Source: an uncultured Clostridium sp. (GTDB lineage Bacteria > Bacillota > Clostridia > TANB77 > CAG-508). From it: a stretch of 64,000 nt of DNA. Numbering within the stretch: the stretch's first letter is position 1; each line of letters opens with the position of its first letter. Made by a program: the position numbers and the translations under genes. The notes under the pieces are model-generated. The model searched no databases. It had not been told where the DNA came from and saw only the letters and a program-made list of their open reading frames with translations. The DNA lies in NCBI GenBank assembly GCA_900553985.1, contig USFW01000005.1, positions 1 to 64,000 of the forward strand. The letters run 5' to 3'. Positions 17,472 through 25,685 of the stretch are shown here, piece by piece.

Positions 17472-17795
17472 TTATAATTTTATTTCGATGTTAACACCAG
17501 CTGGTAATTCTAATTTCATTAAACTATCAACTGTTTTTTGTGTTGGGTAAAGAATGTCGATAACTCTTTTATGTGTTCTCATTTCAAATTGTTCTCTTGA
17601 ATCTTTATATTTGTGTGGAGAACGTAATATTGTTACGATTTCTTTTTGTGTTGGTAATGGAATAGGACCTGATACCTTTGCTCCTGTTTTTTTAGCAGTA
17701 TCTACTATTTTTTCAGCAGACTGTTCTAAAATTACATGGTCATAAGCTTTTAGTCTTATTCTAATTTTTTCACTTGTTGCTACTTGTTTTGCCAT
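17472..17795 (-). CDS. rpsJ: 30S ribosomal protein S10 / NusE
   Basis: S10, 107 residues, first gene of the operon. Recognised from IRIRLKAYDHVILEQSAEKI and GPIPLPTQKEIVTILRSPH. It also acts as antitermination factor NusE. The genes normally upstream in many bacteria (rpsL, rpsG, fusA, tuf) are absent here. A leader of about 360 nt precedes it. Confidence 0.98.
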   Translation of the reverse strand: MAKQVATSEKIRIRLKAYDHVILEQSAEKIVDTAKKTGAKVSGPIPLPTQKEIVTILRSPHKYKDSREQFEMRTHKRVIDILYPTQKTVDSLMKLELPAGVNIEIKL

Positions 17796-17910
17796 TGTAA
17801 TTTTCCCTCCTTCTTAAAAATTATTTTTTTGTTTGCGATAGCTATAATCACTATCTAAATTACCGTGGCAAGTTAAAACGCACTCTGGTGTTTCTAATCT
17901 CACTTTTATA

Positions 17911-17967
17911 AAAAAGACTTTACAACTATCTAAAAAATAATCTTTAAATAGTTTCTACGGGTCTTTT
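17911..17967 (-). promoter_or_regulatory. Attenuator-like hairpin in the S10 leader
   Basis: On the minus strand AAAAGAC (17967-17961) pairs with GTCTTTT (17917-17911), with an inner ACTAT/ATAGT stem, and the hairpin ends in a T-run. It resembles an intrinsic terminator placed between the leader mini-ORF and rpsJ. The stem is AT-rich, so its strength is uncertain. Confidence 0.45.
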
Positions 17968-18039
17968 AAAAGTAACATTAATTTGTATAAATAAAACCCA
18001 AAATATGCATGATAATTCTGGGATAAGTGCTATTTTTAT

Positions 18040-18145
18040 AAAACTTACCGCCTGGTCTCTGCCATGACATACTCCACCAAAGTTCCCTCCACCTCTACTA
18101 TTTCAAAAGGTGTAGCCACATTTGGCTTCTTCGCTTAATTCATGC
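18040..18145 (-). other. GC-richer block in the S10 operon leader
   Basis: This part of the 5' leader is clearly richer in G and C than all other spacers of the window. Pairings seen include AGCC/GGCT around a six-base loop, CACCT/AGGTG, and TTTGGT/ACCAGG around the mini-ORF start. It is probably a structured RNA controlling the ribosomal operon. I do not recognise it as a known riboswitch or protein leader. Confidence 0.5.
18045..18065 (-). CDS. Possible leader peptide, six codons
   Basis: ATG GCA GAG ACC AGG CGG TAA (Met-Ala-Glu-Thr-Arg-Arg) with a GGTGGAG ribosome site 6 bases upstream (18078-18072). It lies about 80 nt after the predicted transcript start and 78 bases before the attenuator-like hairpin. 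The two last codons, AGG and CGG, are rare arginine codons here; CGG is nearly absent from all other genes. The same frame is open upstream to a GTG, which would give 24 residues. A ribosome waiting at AGG-CGG could change the fold of the leader. This is inference; it could also be chance within a GC-richer RNA. Confidence 0.35.
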   Translation of the reverse strand: MAETRR

Positions 18146-18151
18146 TTTTAT

Positions 18152-18180
18152 ATTATATAATGTTTTTCAGGAAAAGTCAA
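18152..18180 (-). promoter_or_regulatory. Main promoter of the S10-spc-alpha operon
   Basis: Minus strand TTGACT (18180-18175), a 17-base spacer, TATAAT (18157-18152). Close to the sigma-70/SigA consensus. The transcript would start near 18145. Confidence 0.85.
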
Positions 18181-18462
18181 CCATTTTTGGATATTTTTTA
18201 TTTTCCATTTTTTTAGTTTTTTTAATTCAACACTTTTTTATATAATCAAAAGATTAGTATATATAATTTATATTACTAAACATTTGTAAAATTGTATAAT
18301 TTTTATCTTATAAATGCTTTTTAATCGAAACAATAACATTAAAAAACACTAAAAATAAAATTCTTTCTATTATATTGTCTTTTATATCAAATTAGATTAT
18401 AATTCAAATATCAAAATAATTAATTAAATTCTTTTAAAGATATTTTCAAGGAGATGGTAAAA

Positions 18463-19209
18463 GTGGACTCTAATATGCAAACAATATATATTAATATAGA
18501 TGATTCTGGAAAACTTGTAGATACAGAAAGAGTATCTATATATGCAGGTTTAGTATTTATATCAAAAAATGAAAAAGACAAATTTATTACACAATATAGA
18601 AGTATTGTTGAAAGTATCAAATGCAAATATTGCCAAAAAGATATTTCAATATGTAACAGTAATAAATCTTGTCCTGAATTAAAGCATAATATGTTAAAAC
18701 CAAAACATAATAGGCAATTAATGAATTATATAAAAAAGTATTCCATACTATGTTGTATTATTAATAATGATAAGATTTATCCTAATATTAAATCCAATAC
18801 TGCTTCAAGAGGAAGATTTTTAGATTATTCTTTAAAATTATTAATAAAGCAAACTGTGAAAGGTTTGATAAAAGAAAATAGGATAAATCCTAATCTTCCA
18901 ATAAAATTAATAATAAATATTGATGAACAAACAACTAAAACTAATGGATATTATAATTTACGTGATGGTATCATTGAAGAGCTAAAATATGGAATTTTTA
19001 ATTATAATTATGGAACTTTTCATACTCCAATAATAAATTCAGATTTAGAAGTAACTTTATGCTATCAAAAATCAGAAAAAAGTTATTTAATTCAAGCTTC
19101 TGACTTAGTTGCTGGTACCATTAGAAAACTTTATCTAAATTCAATTAATGATTTTATGGAGTTTTCAAAACGAACTGAATTTATAAATTATAAAATAATT
19201 TTACCTTGA
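18463..19209 (+). CDS. DUF3800 family protein
   Basis: A 248-residue protein of the DUF3800 family. The N-terminus has a conserved acidic motif in a strand (IYINIDDSG, residues 8-16) and the C-terminus QASDLVAGTI. A mid region resembles a nuclease-like fold (INIDEQTTK). The family has been considered RNase H-like and is often found on mobile or defence-related DNA; its activity is not established. An AAGGAG site at 18448-18453 lies 9 bases before a GTG at 18463; an ATG directly at 18454 is too close and an ATG at 18475 too far. It points away from the ribosomal operon, where many relatives carry the str operon or rpoBC, so it may be an insertion. Confidence 0.8.
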   Translation: MDSNMQTIYINIDDSGKLVDTERVSIYAGLVFISKNEKDKFITQYRSIVESIKCKYCQKDISICNSNKSCPELKHNMLKPKHNRQLMNYIKKYSILCCIINNDKIYPNIKSNTASRGRFLDYSLKLLIKQTVKGLIKENRINPNLPIKLIINIDEQTTKTNGYYNLRDGIIEELKYGIFNYNYGTFHTPIINSDLEVTLCYQKSEKSYLIQASDLVAGTIRKLYLNSINDFMEFSKRTEFINYKIILP

Positions 19210-19250
19210 AATAGATTTTGTTGTATAAGAATAAATTTTGATTTTTAAAC

Positions 19251-19277
19251 AAAAAGAAAAGAGAGCCTAAGCTCTCT
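19251..19277 (-). terminator. Terminator of candidate small RNA
   Basis: Perfect 7-base stem AGAGAGC/GCTCTCT with a four-base loop, followed on the minus strand by TTTTCTTTTTG. The T-run lies only on the minus side, so it ends the small RNA rather than the DUF3800 gene. Confidence 0.85.
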
Positions 19278-19367
19278 CCCCAACTAGACTGACGTACTTA
19301 ACATACGCTTAATTAATAAAAATCAGTATCTAGCTATCGACCGAACAAAGGGCTTCCCCCTTTTGGT
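19251..19367 (-). ncRNA. Candidate small RNA, about 117 nt
   Basis: A self-contained transcription unit: promoter at 19374-19402, predicted start at 19367, intrinsic terminator at 19251-19277. Between them are two further hairpins. The first has arms AAAGGG/CCCTTT around GGAAG near the 5' end. The second pairs CTAG-ACTGA with TCAGT-CTAG, with a 2-base bulge and an inner CGTA/TACG hairpin. Two purine-rich segments (AAAAGGGGGAAG and GTTGGGGAGAG) could be unpaired. No ORF with a ribosome site is visible. I do not recognise it as 6S, SRP, RNase P or a known riboswitch. It lies downstream of the RNase J gene and convergent to DUF3800. Confidence 0.75.
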
Positions 19368-19373
19368 AAAATA

Positions 19374-19402
19374 ATTGTAGCATTTTTTTTCAGTAATGTC
19401 AA
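19374..19402 (-). promoter_or_regulatory. Promoter of candidate small RNA
   Basis: Minus strand TTGACA (19402-19397), a 17-base spacer, TACAAT (19379-19374). A perfect -35 and five of six bases in the -10. Confidence 0.85.
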
Positions 19403-19482
19403 CAATTATATTTATAATTTATGTAAAAAATGTTTAATTATTCACAAATTTTTTAATTAATCTAAAAAATTGTAAAACATAG

Positions 19483-19514
19483 TTAATACCAGGCTTTTAT
19501 TAGTCTGGTATTTC
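19483..19514 (-). terminator. Hairpin after RNase J gene
   Basis: AATACCAG/CTGGTATT arms around a 12-base loop, starting about 11 bases after the rnj stop. The following T-run is weak, so it may be a 3'-end stabiliser or a weak terminator. Confidence 0.5.
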
Positions 19515-19524
19515 AACTTTCTCT

Positions 19525-21480
19525 CTATACTTCCATTATAATAGGAATAATCATAGGATTTCTTTTCGTTTTCATAAAAATGTAATCTCTTAAATTTTCT
19601 CTAGCTGCTGATTTTATTGTTGCCCAGTCACGGATTCCTCTTTCTTCACATTTTTTTATTTCATGTCTAACTACTGATTTTACATCATCCATTAAATTTT
19701 CTGATTCTTTTACATATACAAATCCTCTTGAAATAACATCTGGACCTGCAACTACTTCTCCTGTTGATGCATCCATAGTTAAAACTATAACTATTAAACC
19801 ATCTTGAGATAAATGTTGTCTATCTCTTAAAACTATATTACCAACATCTCCAACGCCTAATCCGTCTACAAGAACTCTTCCACTTTGTACTGATGAAGTA
19901 AATTCAGCCCCTTCTTCATTAATTTCTAAAATTCTTCCATTTGACATCATAATGATATTATCTTTTTCTACTCCCATACTTTGAGCAGTTTCACTATGAG
20001 CTATTAATTGTCTATATTCCCCATGAACTGGTATAAAATATTTTGGTTTAGCTAGTGCTAAAATTAGTTTTTGTTCTTCTTGGCAAGCATGTCCTGAAAC
20101 ATGTATTGCTTCTAGTGAACTATATACAACTTCTGCTCCTATTTGCATTAAGTCATCTATAACTTTTGATACAAATTTTTCATTTCCTGGTATTGGCGTT
20201 GCTGATATAATTACTAAATCATTTGGTGTAATTTTTACCTTTCTGTGATCACCTGCTGCCATTCTTGTTAGAGCTGACATAGGTTCTCCTTGACTTCCTG
20301 TTGTGATTATTACAAGTCTTTCATCCGGATAGTTTGATATCATATCTATATCTATAAATATGTTTTCTGGACATTCAATATACCCTAATTCTCTTGCAGT
20401 TTCTATCATATTTATCATGCTTCTTCCACATACTGCAATTTTTCTATCGTATTTTACTGCTGCATTCACTATTTGTTGTACCCTATGAACATTTGAAGCA
20501 AATGTTGCAACTACAATTCTTTTTGTACAATGTAAGAATAGTTTATCAAATACTTCTCCTACTGATCTTTCAGACATTGTAAATCCTTTTCTTTCAGCAT
20601 TTGTACTATCTGACATTAAGGCTAATATTCCTTCTTTTCCTAATTCTGCAATTCTTCCAAAGTCCATTATTTTTCCATCTATTGGTGTATAATCAACTTT
20701 AAAATCTCCTGTATGCAATACTGTTCCTGCTGGTGTTGTTATTGCTAACATTACTGAATCTGGAATACTATGTGAACTTCTTATAAATTCTACTTTAAAA
20801 TTCTTTCCTAATTCTATTGTTTGTCCTTGCATGACTTCATTTAATTTTGTACTTCTTAATAATTTATGTTCTTCTAATTTGTTTCTGATTAATCCTGCTG
20901 TTAATCTTGTTGCATAAATTGGGATATTTATTTTCTTTAATAAATATGGTACTGCTCCTATATGATCTTCATGTCCATGTGTTATTATTAATCCTTTAAT
21001 TTTATCTACATTTTTCTCAAGGTATGTTATGTCTGGAATTACTAAATCGATTCCTAGCATATCATCTTCTGGAAATGATAATCCACAGTCTACTACTATA
21101 ATCTCATTTTCATATTCAAATACTGTTATATTTTTTCCTATTTCATGTAAGCCACCTAATGGTATGATTTTTAATTTCGATTTTTTAAATATAGAATCAT
21201 TTTTCTTGTTAGTTTTGTTTACTCTTGGTTTTCTTGTTGTTTTTGCTTCTTTAGTTATCTCTTTACTTTTCCCCTTATTATTTCCTCTGTTTATTTCTCT
21301 TTTACTTTCTCTTTTTTCTTCTTTTGTCTCTGTATTTTTTGTTGTATTTTTTTCTATACTATTGTCTTTATTTATATTTTTATTATATGTTCTTTTTCTT
21401 ACTGCTGTTTTATTTCCTCCTTCTCTAGTTTTTCTTGTTGTTTTCTTTTTTATCTCTTTATTTTTTACTTCTTCTGTCAT
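19525..21480 (-). CDS. rnj: Ribonuclease J with basic N-terminal extension
   Basis: Metallo-beta-lactamase/beta-CASP ribonuclease with 5'-3' exo- and endonuclease activity, central to RNA decay and rRNA maturation in Firmicutes. The enzyme core starts near residue 104 (IIPLGGLHEIGKN). The metal motif HGHEDH is at 168-173, followed by HTGDFKVD and VHGEYRQL. The first ~100 residues are a Lys/Arg/Asn/Thr-rich, probably disordered tail that standard RNase J lacks. Total length is 651 residues (family about 550-560). The ATG has an AAAGGAG-type site; the promoter at 21772-21800 gives a leader of about 285 nt. Confidence 0.95.
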   Translation of the reverse strand: MTEEVKNKEIKKKTTRKTREGGNKTAVRKRTYNKNINKDNSIEKNTTKNTETKEEKRESKREINRGNNKGKSKEITKEAKTTRKPRVNKTNKKNDSIFKKSKLKIIPLGGLHEIGKNITVFEYENEIIVVDCGLSFPEDDMLGIDLVIPDITYLEKNVDKIKGLIITHGHEDHIGAVPYLLKKINIPIYATRLTAGLIRNKLEEHKLLRSTKLNEVMQGQTIELGKNFKVEFIRSSHSIPDSVMLAITTPAGTVLHTGDFKVDYTPIDGKIMDFGRIAELGKEGILALMSDSTNAERKGFTMSERSVGEVFDKLFLHCTKRIVVATFASNVHRVQQIVNAAVKYDRKIAVCGRSMINMIETARELGYIECPENIFIDIDMISNYPDERLVIITTGSQGEPMSALTRMAAGDHRKVKITPNDLVIISATPIPGNEKFVSKVIDDLMQIGAEVVYSSLEAIHVSGHACQEEQKLILALAKPKYFIPVHGEYRQLIAHSETAQSMGVEKDNIIMMSNGRILEINEEGAEFTSSVQSGRVLVDGLGVGDVGNIVLRDRQHLSQDGLIVIVLTMDASTGEVVAGPDVISRGFVYVKESENLMDDVKSVVRHEIKKCEERGIRDWATIKSAARENLRDYIFMKTKRNPMIIPIIMEV

Positions 21481-21845
21481 AAATGCTCCTTTCCTTTTTT
21501 ACTTTCTTATTTTATAATTAATTTTATTAAATCTCTAAAAAAACTAGTTAAAAAACTAATTTGCCCTAATTTATTATTTATATTTCTCTAAATATTTTAA
21601 ATGTATTATATCTCTCTTTAATACATTTTATTTAATAAATTCCGTTCTCTCTTATTATTATTTTTTCTCATATAATATGCACATTGCATCTCTATTTTAT
21701 GCATTTACATTATTTAGGTTTATTTAATAAAATCTCATCTTTTTAGCTCTTTAGGCTAACAACTGTTTTTTATTATAATATATTTTTTTACTCTTGTCAA
21801 ATGTTTTATGTAAATATCGCAAGAGGAATTCCCCTCATACGATTT
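21481..21845. other. RNase J leader and spoVT downstream spacer
   Basis: A 365-base AT-rich spacer. It contains the rnj promoter and its long leader. Near 21540 a short TAGTT/AACTA hairpin is followed by a T-run on the minus strand; it is too weak to call a terminator. No gene seen. Confidence 0.6.
21772..21800 (-). promoter_or_regulatory. Promoter of rnj
   Basis: Minus strand TTGACA (21800-21795), a 17-base spacer, TATAAT (21777-21772). Full consensus match. Confidence 0.85.
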
Positions 21846-22400
21846 TTATATCTCCATCTGAGTTCCTAAAAATGTTGCTGCTGATTGTGCTACTTTCTTT
21901 TCAACTTCATTCATTTTACTATTAGCTTCCTTAGACATTAATATTACTGTTCCTATTGTATCTCCATTTGAAATAATAGGATATACTACTTGTGAATTAT
22001 ATTTTCTTTCTTTATTATCGTTTTTGGTTATAGGCATTGAAACATCACTATTTTCATTGCTTGCATAAATTCCTTTGTCTTCCATAAGTTGTTCAAGTTC
22101 TGGACTTACATCTTGTTCTAAAAATTCTTTTTTTGATCCACCTGAAACTGCAATTATTGTATCTTTATCAGTAATACAAGCTATATGTCCTGTTGTTTTT
22201 GAAAGTGTTTCAGCATAACCAGATGCAAATTCTGAAAGTTCTCCTATTGGGGAATATTTCTTTAATATTACTTGCCCCTCTCTATCTGTAAATATTTCTA
22301 ACGGATCTCCTTCTTTTATTCTTAAAGTTTTTCTAATCTCCTTAGGTATTACTACTCTTCCTAAATCATCTATTCTTCTTACAACACCAGTTGCTTTCAT
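21846..22400 (-). CDS. spoVT: Stage V sporulation protein T, AbrB family
   Basis: A transition/forespore transcription regulator. The N-terminal AbrB swapped-hairpin DNA-binding domain is seen in MKATGVVRRIDDLGRVVIPK and IRKTLRIKEGDPLEIF. The C-terminal part (residues ~55-184) is the GAF-like domain. The frame is open to 22475, but the ATG at 22400 has a GGGAGG site 6-7 bases upstream and gives the family start; the product is 184 residues. The presence of SpoVT suggests descent from a spore former but does not prove sporulation. Confidence 0.93.
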   Translation of the reverse strand: MKATGVVRRIDDLGRVVIPKEIRKTLRIKEGDPLEIFTDREGQVILKKYSPIGELSEFASGYAETLSKTTGHIACITDKDTIIAVSGGSKKEFLEQDVSPELEQLMEDKGIYASNENSDVSMPITKNDNKERKYNSQVVYPIISNGDTIGTVILMSKEANSKMNEVEKKVAQSAATFLGTQMEI

Positions 22401-22751
22401 AATTATCCTCCCTTTTTTGTTTTCTATAATTTTGTTTATATTGTTATTATTTCTTTTTGTTGCTTTTTTATTCATTTTTTGTCAAAAAAAGATTAACAAC
22501 TATTTAAATAATCTTAAATTTATTTAAATAATTGTTAATCTTTTTATTTTGATAATTATTATTTTTAAGTCTTTGATTCTTTACAAACTCTAATATTAAA
22601 TCTATCTGAACTTTCTGTTGCAAAATTTAAAAATTTCATAATATTTCAAATTCATTTTTTATAATCCTATCTATAACTTGTTATTATATTATCTATTTTG
22701 ATGTATCATAATATAATTACTCAAAACTTATAAATCAGATTTTAGACTTTA
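22401..22751. other. Spacer upstream of spoVT
   Basis: A 351-base AT-rich region without a gene. It holds the long palindromic hairpin at 22486-22545. The spoVT promoter should lie here, but I see no convincing -35/-10 pair. Confidence 0.6.
22486..22545. terminator. Very long hairpin, probably bidirectional terminator
   Basis: Arms of about 25 bases (AAAAGATTAACAA plus TATTTAAATAA and their complement) with one bulge and an 8-base loop. It has A-runs and T-runs on both sides, so it could stop transcription in both directions. It lies between the KAP gene and spoVT, 207 bases after the KAP stop. Confidence 0.6.
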
Positions 22752-24740
22752 TTACTCTGATGTATCTTCAACTTTTTCTTCTTTCTTAGACAAAAAACTT
22801 AATTTATATTTATCTAATATATATCCTAAATTTGCTGAAAATTCTTTTAACATCACATTTTTTATACTTGGGTCTTTTCCTTTTAAATAATCATCAATTA
22901 CTTGTTTTAATTGCTTAATATTTTTCATTTCTGGTTCTATTTCTTTTGTATATTTATCAGCTCTGTTCGCTAATTTTTCTTTAATTAATACAATGTCTTC
23001 ATTACTTGCACACGAAATCCTTTGAAACATTTGATATGGATCATAATACTTAAATATTGGTACATCCATGCATTCTTTATCAAATTTTTCATAAAATTGT
23101 TCCATTTTCATAGGTATACATTTGAATACTTCTTCTGCTTTTTCTTTATACATCTTGTCATGTAATTGGCCATTTAACATATTAAAATGATTTAATATAT
23201 CCTCCATATCTTCTGCATCTTCATTTATAGCTATTTTACTTAATTCCTCTTCTACATTTGGGCAATATTCTGATTTTAAAGATGCTATATTCATTCCATT
23301 AAAAAATACACTTTTTATTGTTTTTAAATCATAGTCAATTAATTTTTTTCTTACAAAATAGCTAAAATAAGCAAATATTTTTACATTATCTATAAGTCGC
23401 AAATTTCCTTGTTTAACATCTTCAATAATACTATTTATTACTTTATCAAATTCATCATCTGATATTTTCCAATATTCTTCTGTAAGTAATCTCTTATATC
23501 CTGGTAAATTTTCTGTATCAACTGTATTTCTTATTGTTTCCATATTTTCTTTAAATAATTTCATATCAAATATTCTTGTTCTAATATAATATTCTATAAA
23601 CTTAAAAAATCTATATTCTGACTTAAAATTATAGTAATAATTATTATCAAATTCTTTAATATAAAATTGTCTATTATCCATTAATATTCTAGACGATACA
23701 AGTATAGATTTATATTCTTCATTATCTTTAATATTTACAAATTTATCTTTTGTTATTTTTCCAGCTTTTATTTCAAATGATACAGCTATTGTAAATATCA
23801 ACATTGTTTGTATAACTCTATGACTTGTATTTGGATAGTTTTTGCTTACCATTTCATATATTTTCTGAAAATCTGCTAATGCATGTTTTAATATTCTTAA
23901 ATTTCTTGTTCCACTTCTTTCAAATGTTGATATTATTAATCTTGTATTTTCTCTTAAAAACCTTATCAAATCTGGATTATTTTCATATCTCATTAAAATT
24001 CCATTTATGATATAGTCAAATTTAGGTGCATATTCAAAAGTTTCACCTATAAGTTTTTCTTTTATTCTTTCATAATCATTTGCTTTGTCAAATACACTTT
24101 CTATTTTTTGTTGTATTTTCTCAACCATTGGTTTATCTGTTTTATTTAACTCATTTTGTTTGTCTAATAAATATGTGGCAATAAAAGTTTTCATTTCCAA
24201 ATTTGAACTTTTTAATTTTGTTGATAATTCTTTTTCATTACATATAATTATTGTTTTTATATGATCATGCTCTACAAAGTTATTTATATAACCTAATATA
24301 TCAATTACATCTACATTTGCTCTTTCTAAGTCATCAAAGCATAGTACTTTATCATCAGTCGAGAAAAATTCTGCATAGTCTAATTTGTCACCATTTTGTG
24401 TTACACCAAAAAAGTTTGCCATATCTATTCCTGTTTTAGCATATTCTGGTATAGTAGATTGTTCATTTGCATTCATGAATTTTCTTAAATTTTTATCCAT
24501 TAATTGCGTAGTTTCTATAAAGATTTTTTTGCTTATTTCTTCTAAGTTTGAAATACCATATAAAGACATATAAATAGTAGTAAATTTTTTTCCATTTAAC
24601 TGCATACTTTCTATCTTTTTTCTTATTTTGTGATTCCAAAAATGAGTTTTTCCTGAACCCCATTCTCCATTTATCATGACTGCATAATCTGTATAATCTG
24701 ATCTAACATAATCTAAAATACTTTCAACTAAATCTTCCAC
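22752..24740 (-). CDS. KAP-type P-loop NTPase
   Basis: A 662-residue ATPase. The Walker A motif is GEWGSGKT (residues 25-32) and the Walker B is in VLCFDDLERA near residue 135, followed by a sensor-like IKTIIICNEKEL. This matches the KAP/P-loop fold; no membrane segment is apparent. The long C-terminal part is helical and charged, ending in a Lys/Glu tail, and I cannot assign it. KAP ATPases are known in phage exclusion (PifA) and signalling; defence here is only a possibility. It starts with GTG after an AGGAGG site and follows comF by 32 bases, so it is probably co-transcribed. Confidence 0.8.
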   Translation of the reverse strand: MEDLVESILDYVRSDYTDYAVMINGEWGSGKTHFWNHKIRKKIESMQLNGKKFTTIYMSLYGISNLEEISKKIFIETTQLMDKNLRKFMNANEQSTIPEYAKTGIDMANFFGVTQNGDKLDYAEFFSTDDKVLCFDDLERANVDVIDILGYINNFVEHDHIKTIIICNEKELSTKLKSSNLEMKTFIATYLLDKQNELNKTDKPMVEKIQQKIESVFDKANDYERIKEKLIGETFEYAPKFDYIINGILMRYENNPDLIRFLRENTRLIISTFERSGTRNLRILKHALADFQKIYEMVSKNYPNTSHRVIQTMLIFTIAVSFEIKAGKITKDKFVNIKDNEEYKSILVSSRILMDNRQFYIKEFDNNYYYNFKSEYRFFKFIEYYIRTRIFDMKLFKENMETIRNTVDTENLPGYKRLLTEEYWKISDDEFDKVINSIIEDVKQGNLRLIDNVKIFAYFSYFVRKKLIDYDLKTIKSVFFNGMNIASLKSEYCPNVEEELSKIAINEDAEDMEDILNHFNMLNGQLHDKMYKEKAEEVFKCIPMKMEQFYEKFDKECMDVPIFKYYDPYQMFQRISCASNEDIVLIKEKLANRADKYTKEIEPEMKNIKQLKQVIDDYLKGKDPSIKNVMLKEFSANLGYILDKYKLSFLSKKEEKVEDTSE

Positions 24741-24772
24741 TATTTTTCCTCCTTTGTCAAAATATACATATT

Positions 24773-25564
24773 TTAATCTTTCGCCACAGTAAAAACTCCT
24801 ATTTTACTCGGGTTAGCTCTACTTAAAATCTTTGCACATTCATTTGCAGTAGCTCCTGTTGTATATACATCATCTAATAATAAAATTTTTTTATTATTTA
24901 GTATTTGCATATTTCTTAATCCATATGCACCTTTTATATTTTCTTGTCTATCAAAACCATTTAGACTGCTTTGTTCAACATTGTTTTTAATTTTATATAA
25001 ACAGTTTGATTCTAAGTTTAAATTAGCATATTTACATATTTTTTTTGCTAATAAATAACTTTGATTATATCCTCTTTTTTTATATCTCTTTCCACTTATT
25101 GGAACTGGAATTATTGTATCATAGTTTTCTATGTTTTCCAACATTTTTTTACTTTTTAACAGAATTTTTACAAAAGTAATGTATATATATGATTTTTCAT
25201 TAAATTTGTAATCTATAATCATTTCTCTTATTTTTCCTTCATATTTAAATAAGTACATTATTTCTGAAATATATACATTTTTTTTATTAAATTCGTTTTC
25301 TTTATCTTTTATTTCTTGCTTAGTTTCTATATTTTCTTCTTTCTGGCATGAAGTCATTCTAATAATATTTGATTTTACTTTATCTTCTATACTTTTAAAG
25401 CACTTAATACAAATCCAATCATCACTTAATTTTCCACAAATTCCACAAACTGGTGGAAAAAATATGTTTAAAATTTTATCAAAAATATATTCATAATTGT
25501 TTATTTCTTTTTCGCTTTTCTTTATATTTTTATTGTCTTTTTGCTGTAAATTTATATGCATCAT
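24773..25564 (-). CDS. comF: ComF-like phosphoribosyltransferase protein
   Basis: ComF family, 263 residues, linked to DNA uptake in competence. An N-terminal zinc-finger-like Cys cluster (PPVCGICGK ... CIKCF, about residues 38-60) is followed by a phosphoribosyltransferase domain with IPVPISGKRYKKRGYNQS and the PRPP-binding motif ILLLDDVYTTGAT. A Lys-rich insert lies at about 75-100. The first ATG (25564) is only 1 base after AAAGGAG and the next ATG 4 bases, so the exact start is uncertain. It follows recD2 by 117 bases. Confidence 0.88.
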   Translation of the reverse strand: MMHINLQQKDNKNIKKSEKEINNYEYIFDKILNIFFPPVCGICGKLSDDWICIKCFKSIEDKVKSNIIRMTSCQKEENIETKQEIKDKENEFNKKNVYISEIMYLFKYEGKIREMIIDYKFNEKSYIYITFVKILLKSKKMLENIENYDTIIPVPISGKRYKKRGYNQSYLLAKKICKYANLNLESNCLYKIKNNVEQSSLNGFDRQENIKGAYGLRNMQILNNKKILLLDDVYTTGATANECAKILSRANPSKIGVFTVAKD

Positions 25565-25656
25565 TCTCCTTTATTTTTGTTAAATAAAATCTCCAAAGCT
25601 AATTTATATCAATGATTCTCCTTTTTATTTTATCTTAAATTCTAAAATTTATATAA

Positions 25657-25685
25657 ATGATTTTTGTCTCCGACCCCAAAATCAT
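25657..25685. repeat. Interspersed palindromic repeat, copy 2
   Basis: Perfect 29-base copy with 8-base arms ATGATTTT/AAAATCAT and the same 13-base loop as at 6623. It overlaps the end of recD2; its first arm on the minus strand supplies the TGA stop. Confidence 0.85.

Noticed and set aside
17796..18150. T-box or known riboswitch in the S10 leader
   Set aside because: I see no T-box sequence (such as AGGGTGGNACCGCG) and no motif of a riboswitch that I know.
19251..19367. 6S RNA, SRP RNA or RNase P RNA
   Set aside because: Too short for 6S and RNase P, and it lacks the SRP GGAAGCAGC-type loop motif in the right context.
22401..22485. Sigma-G promoter for spoVT
   Set aside because: TGAATA is present, but no matching -10 at a fitting distance was found.
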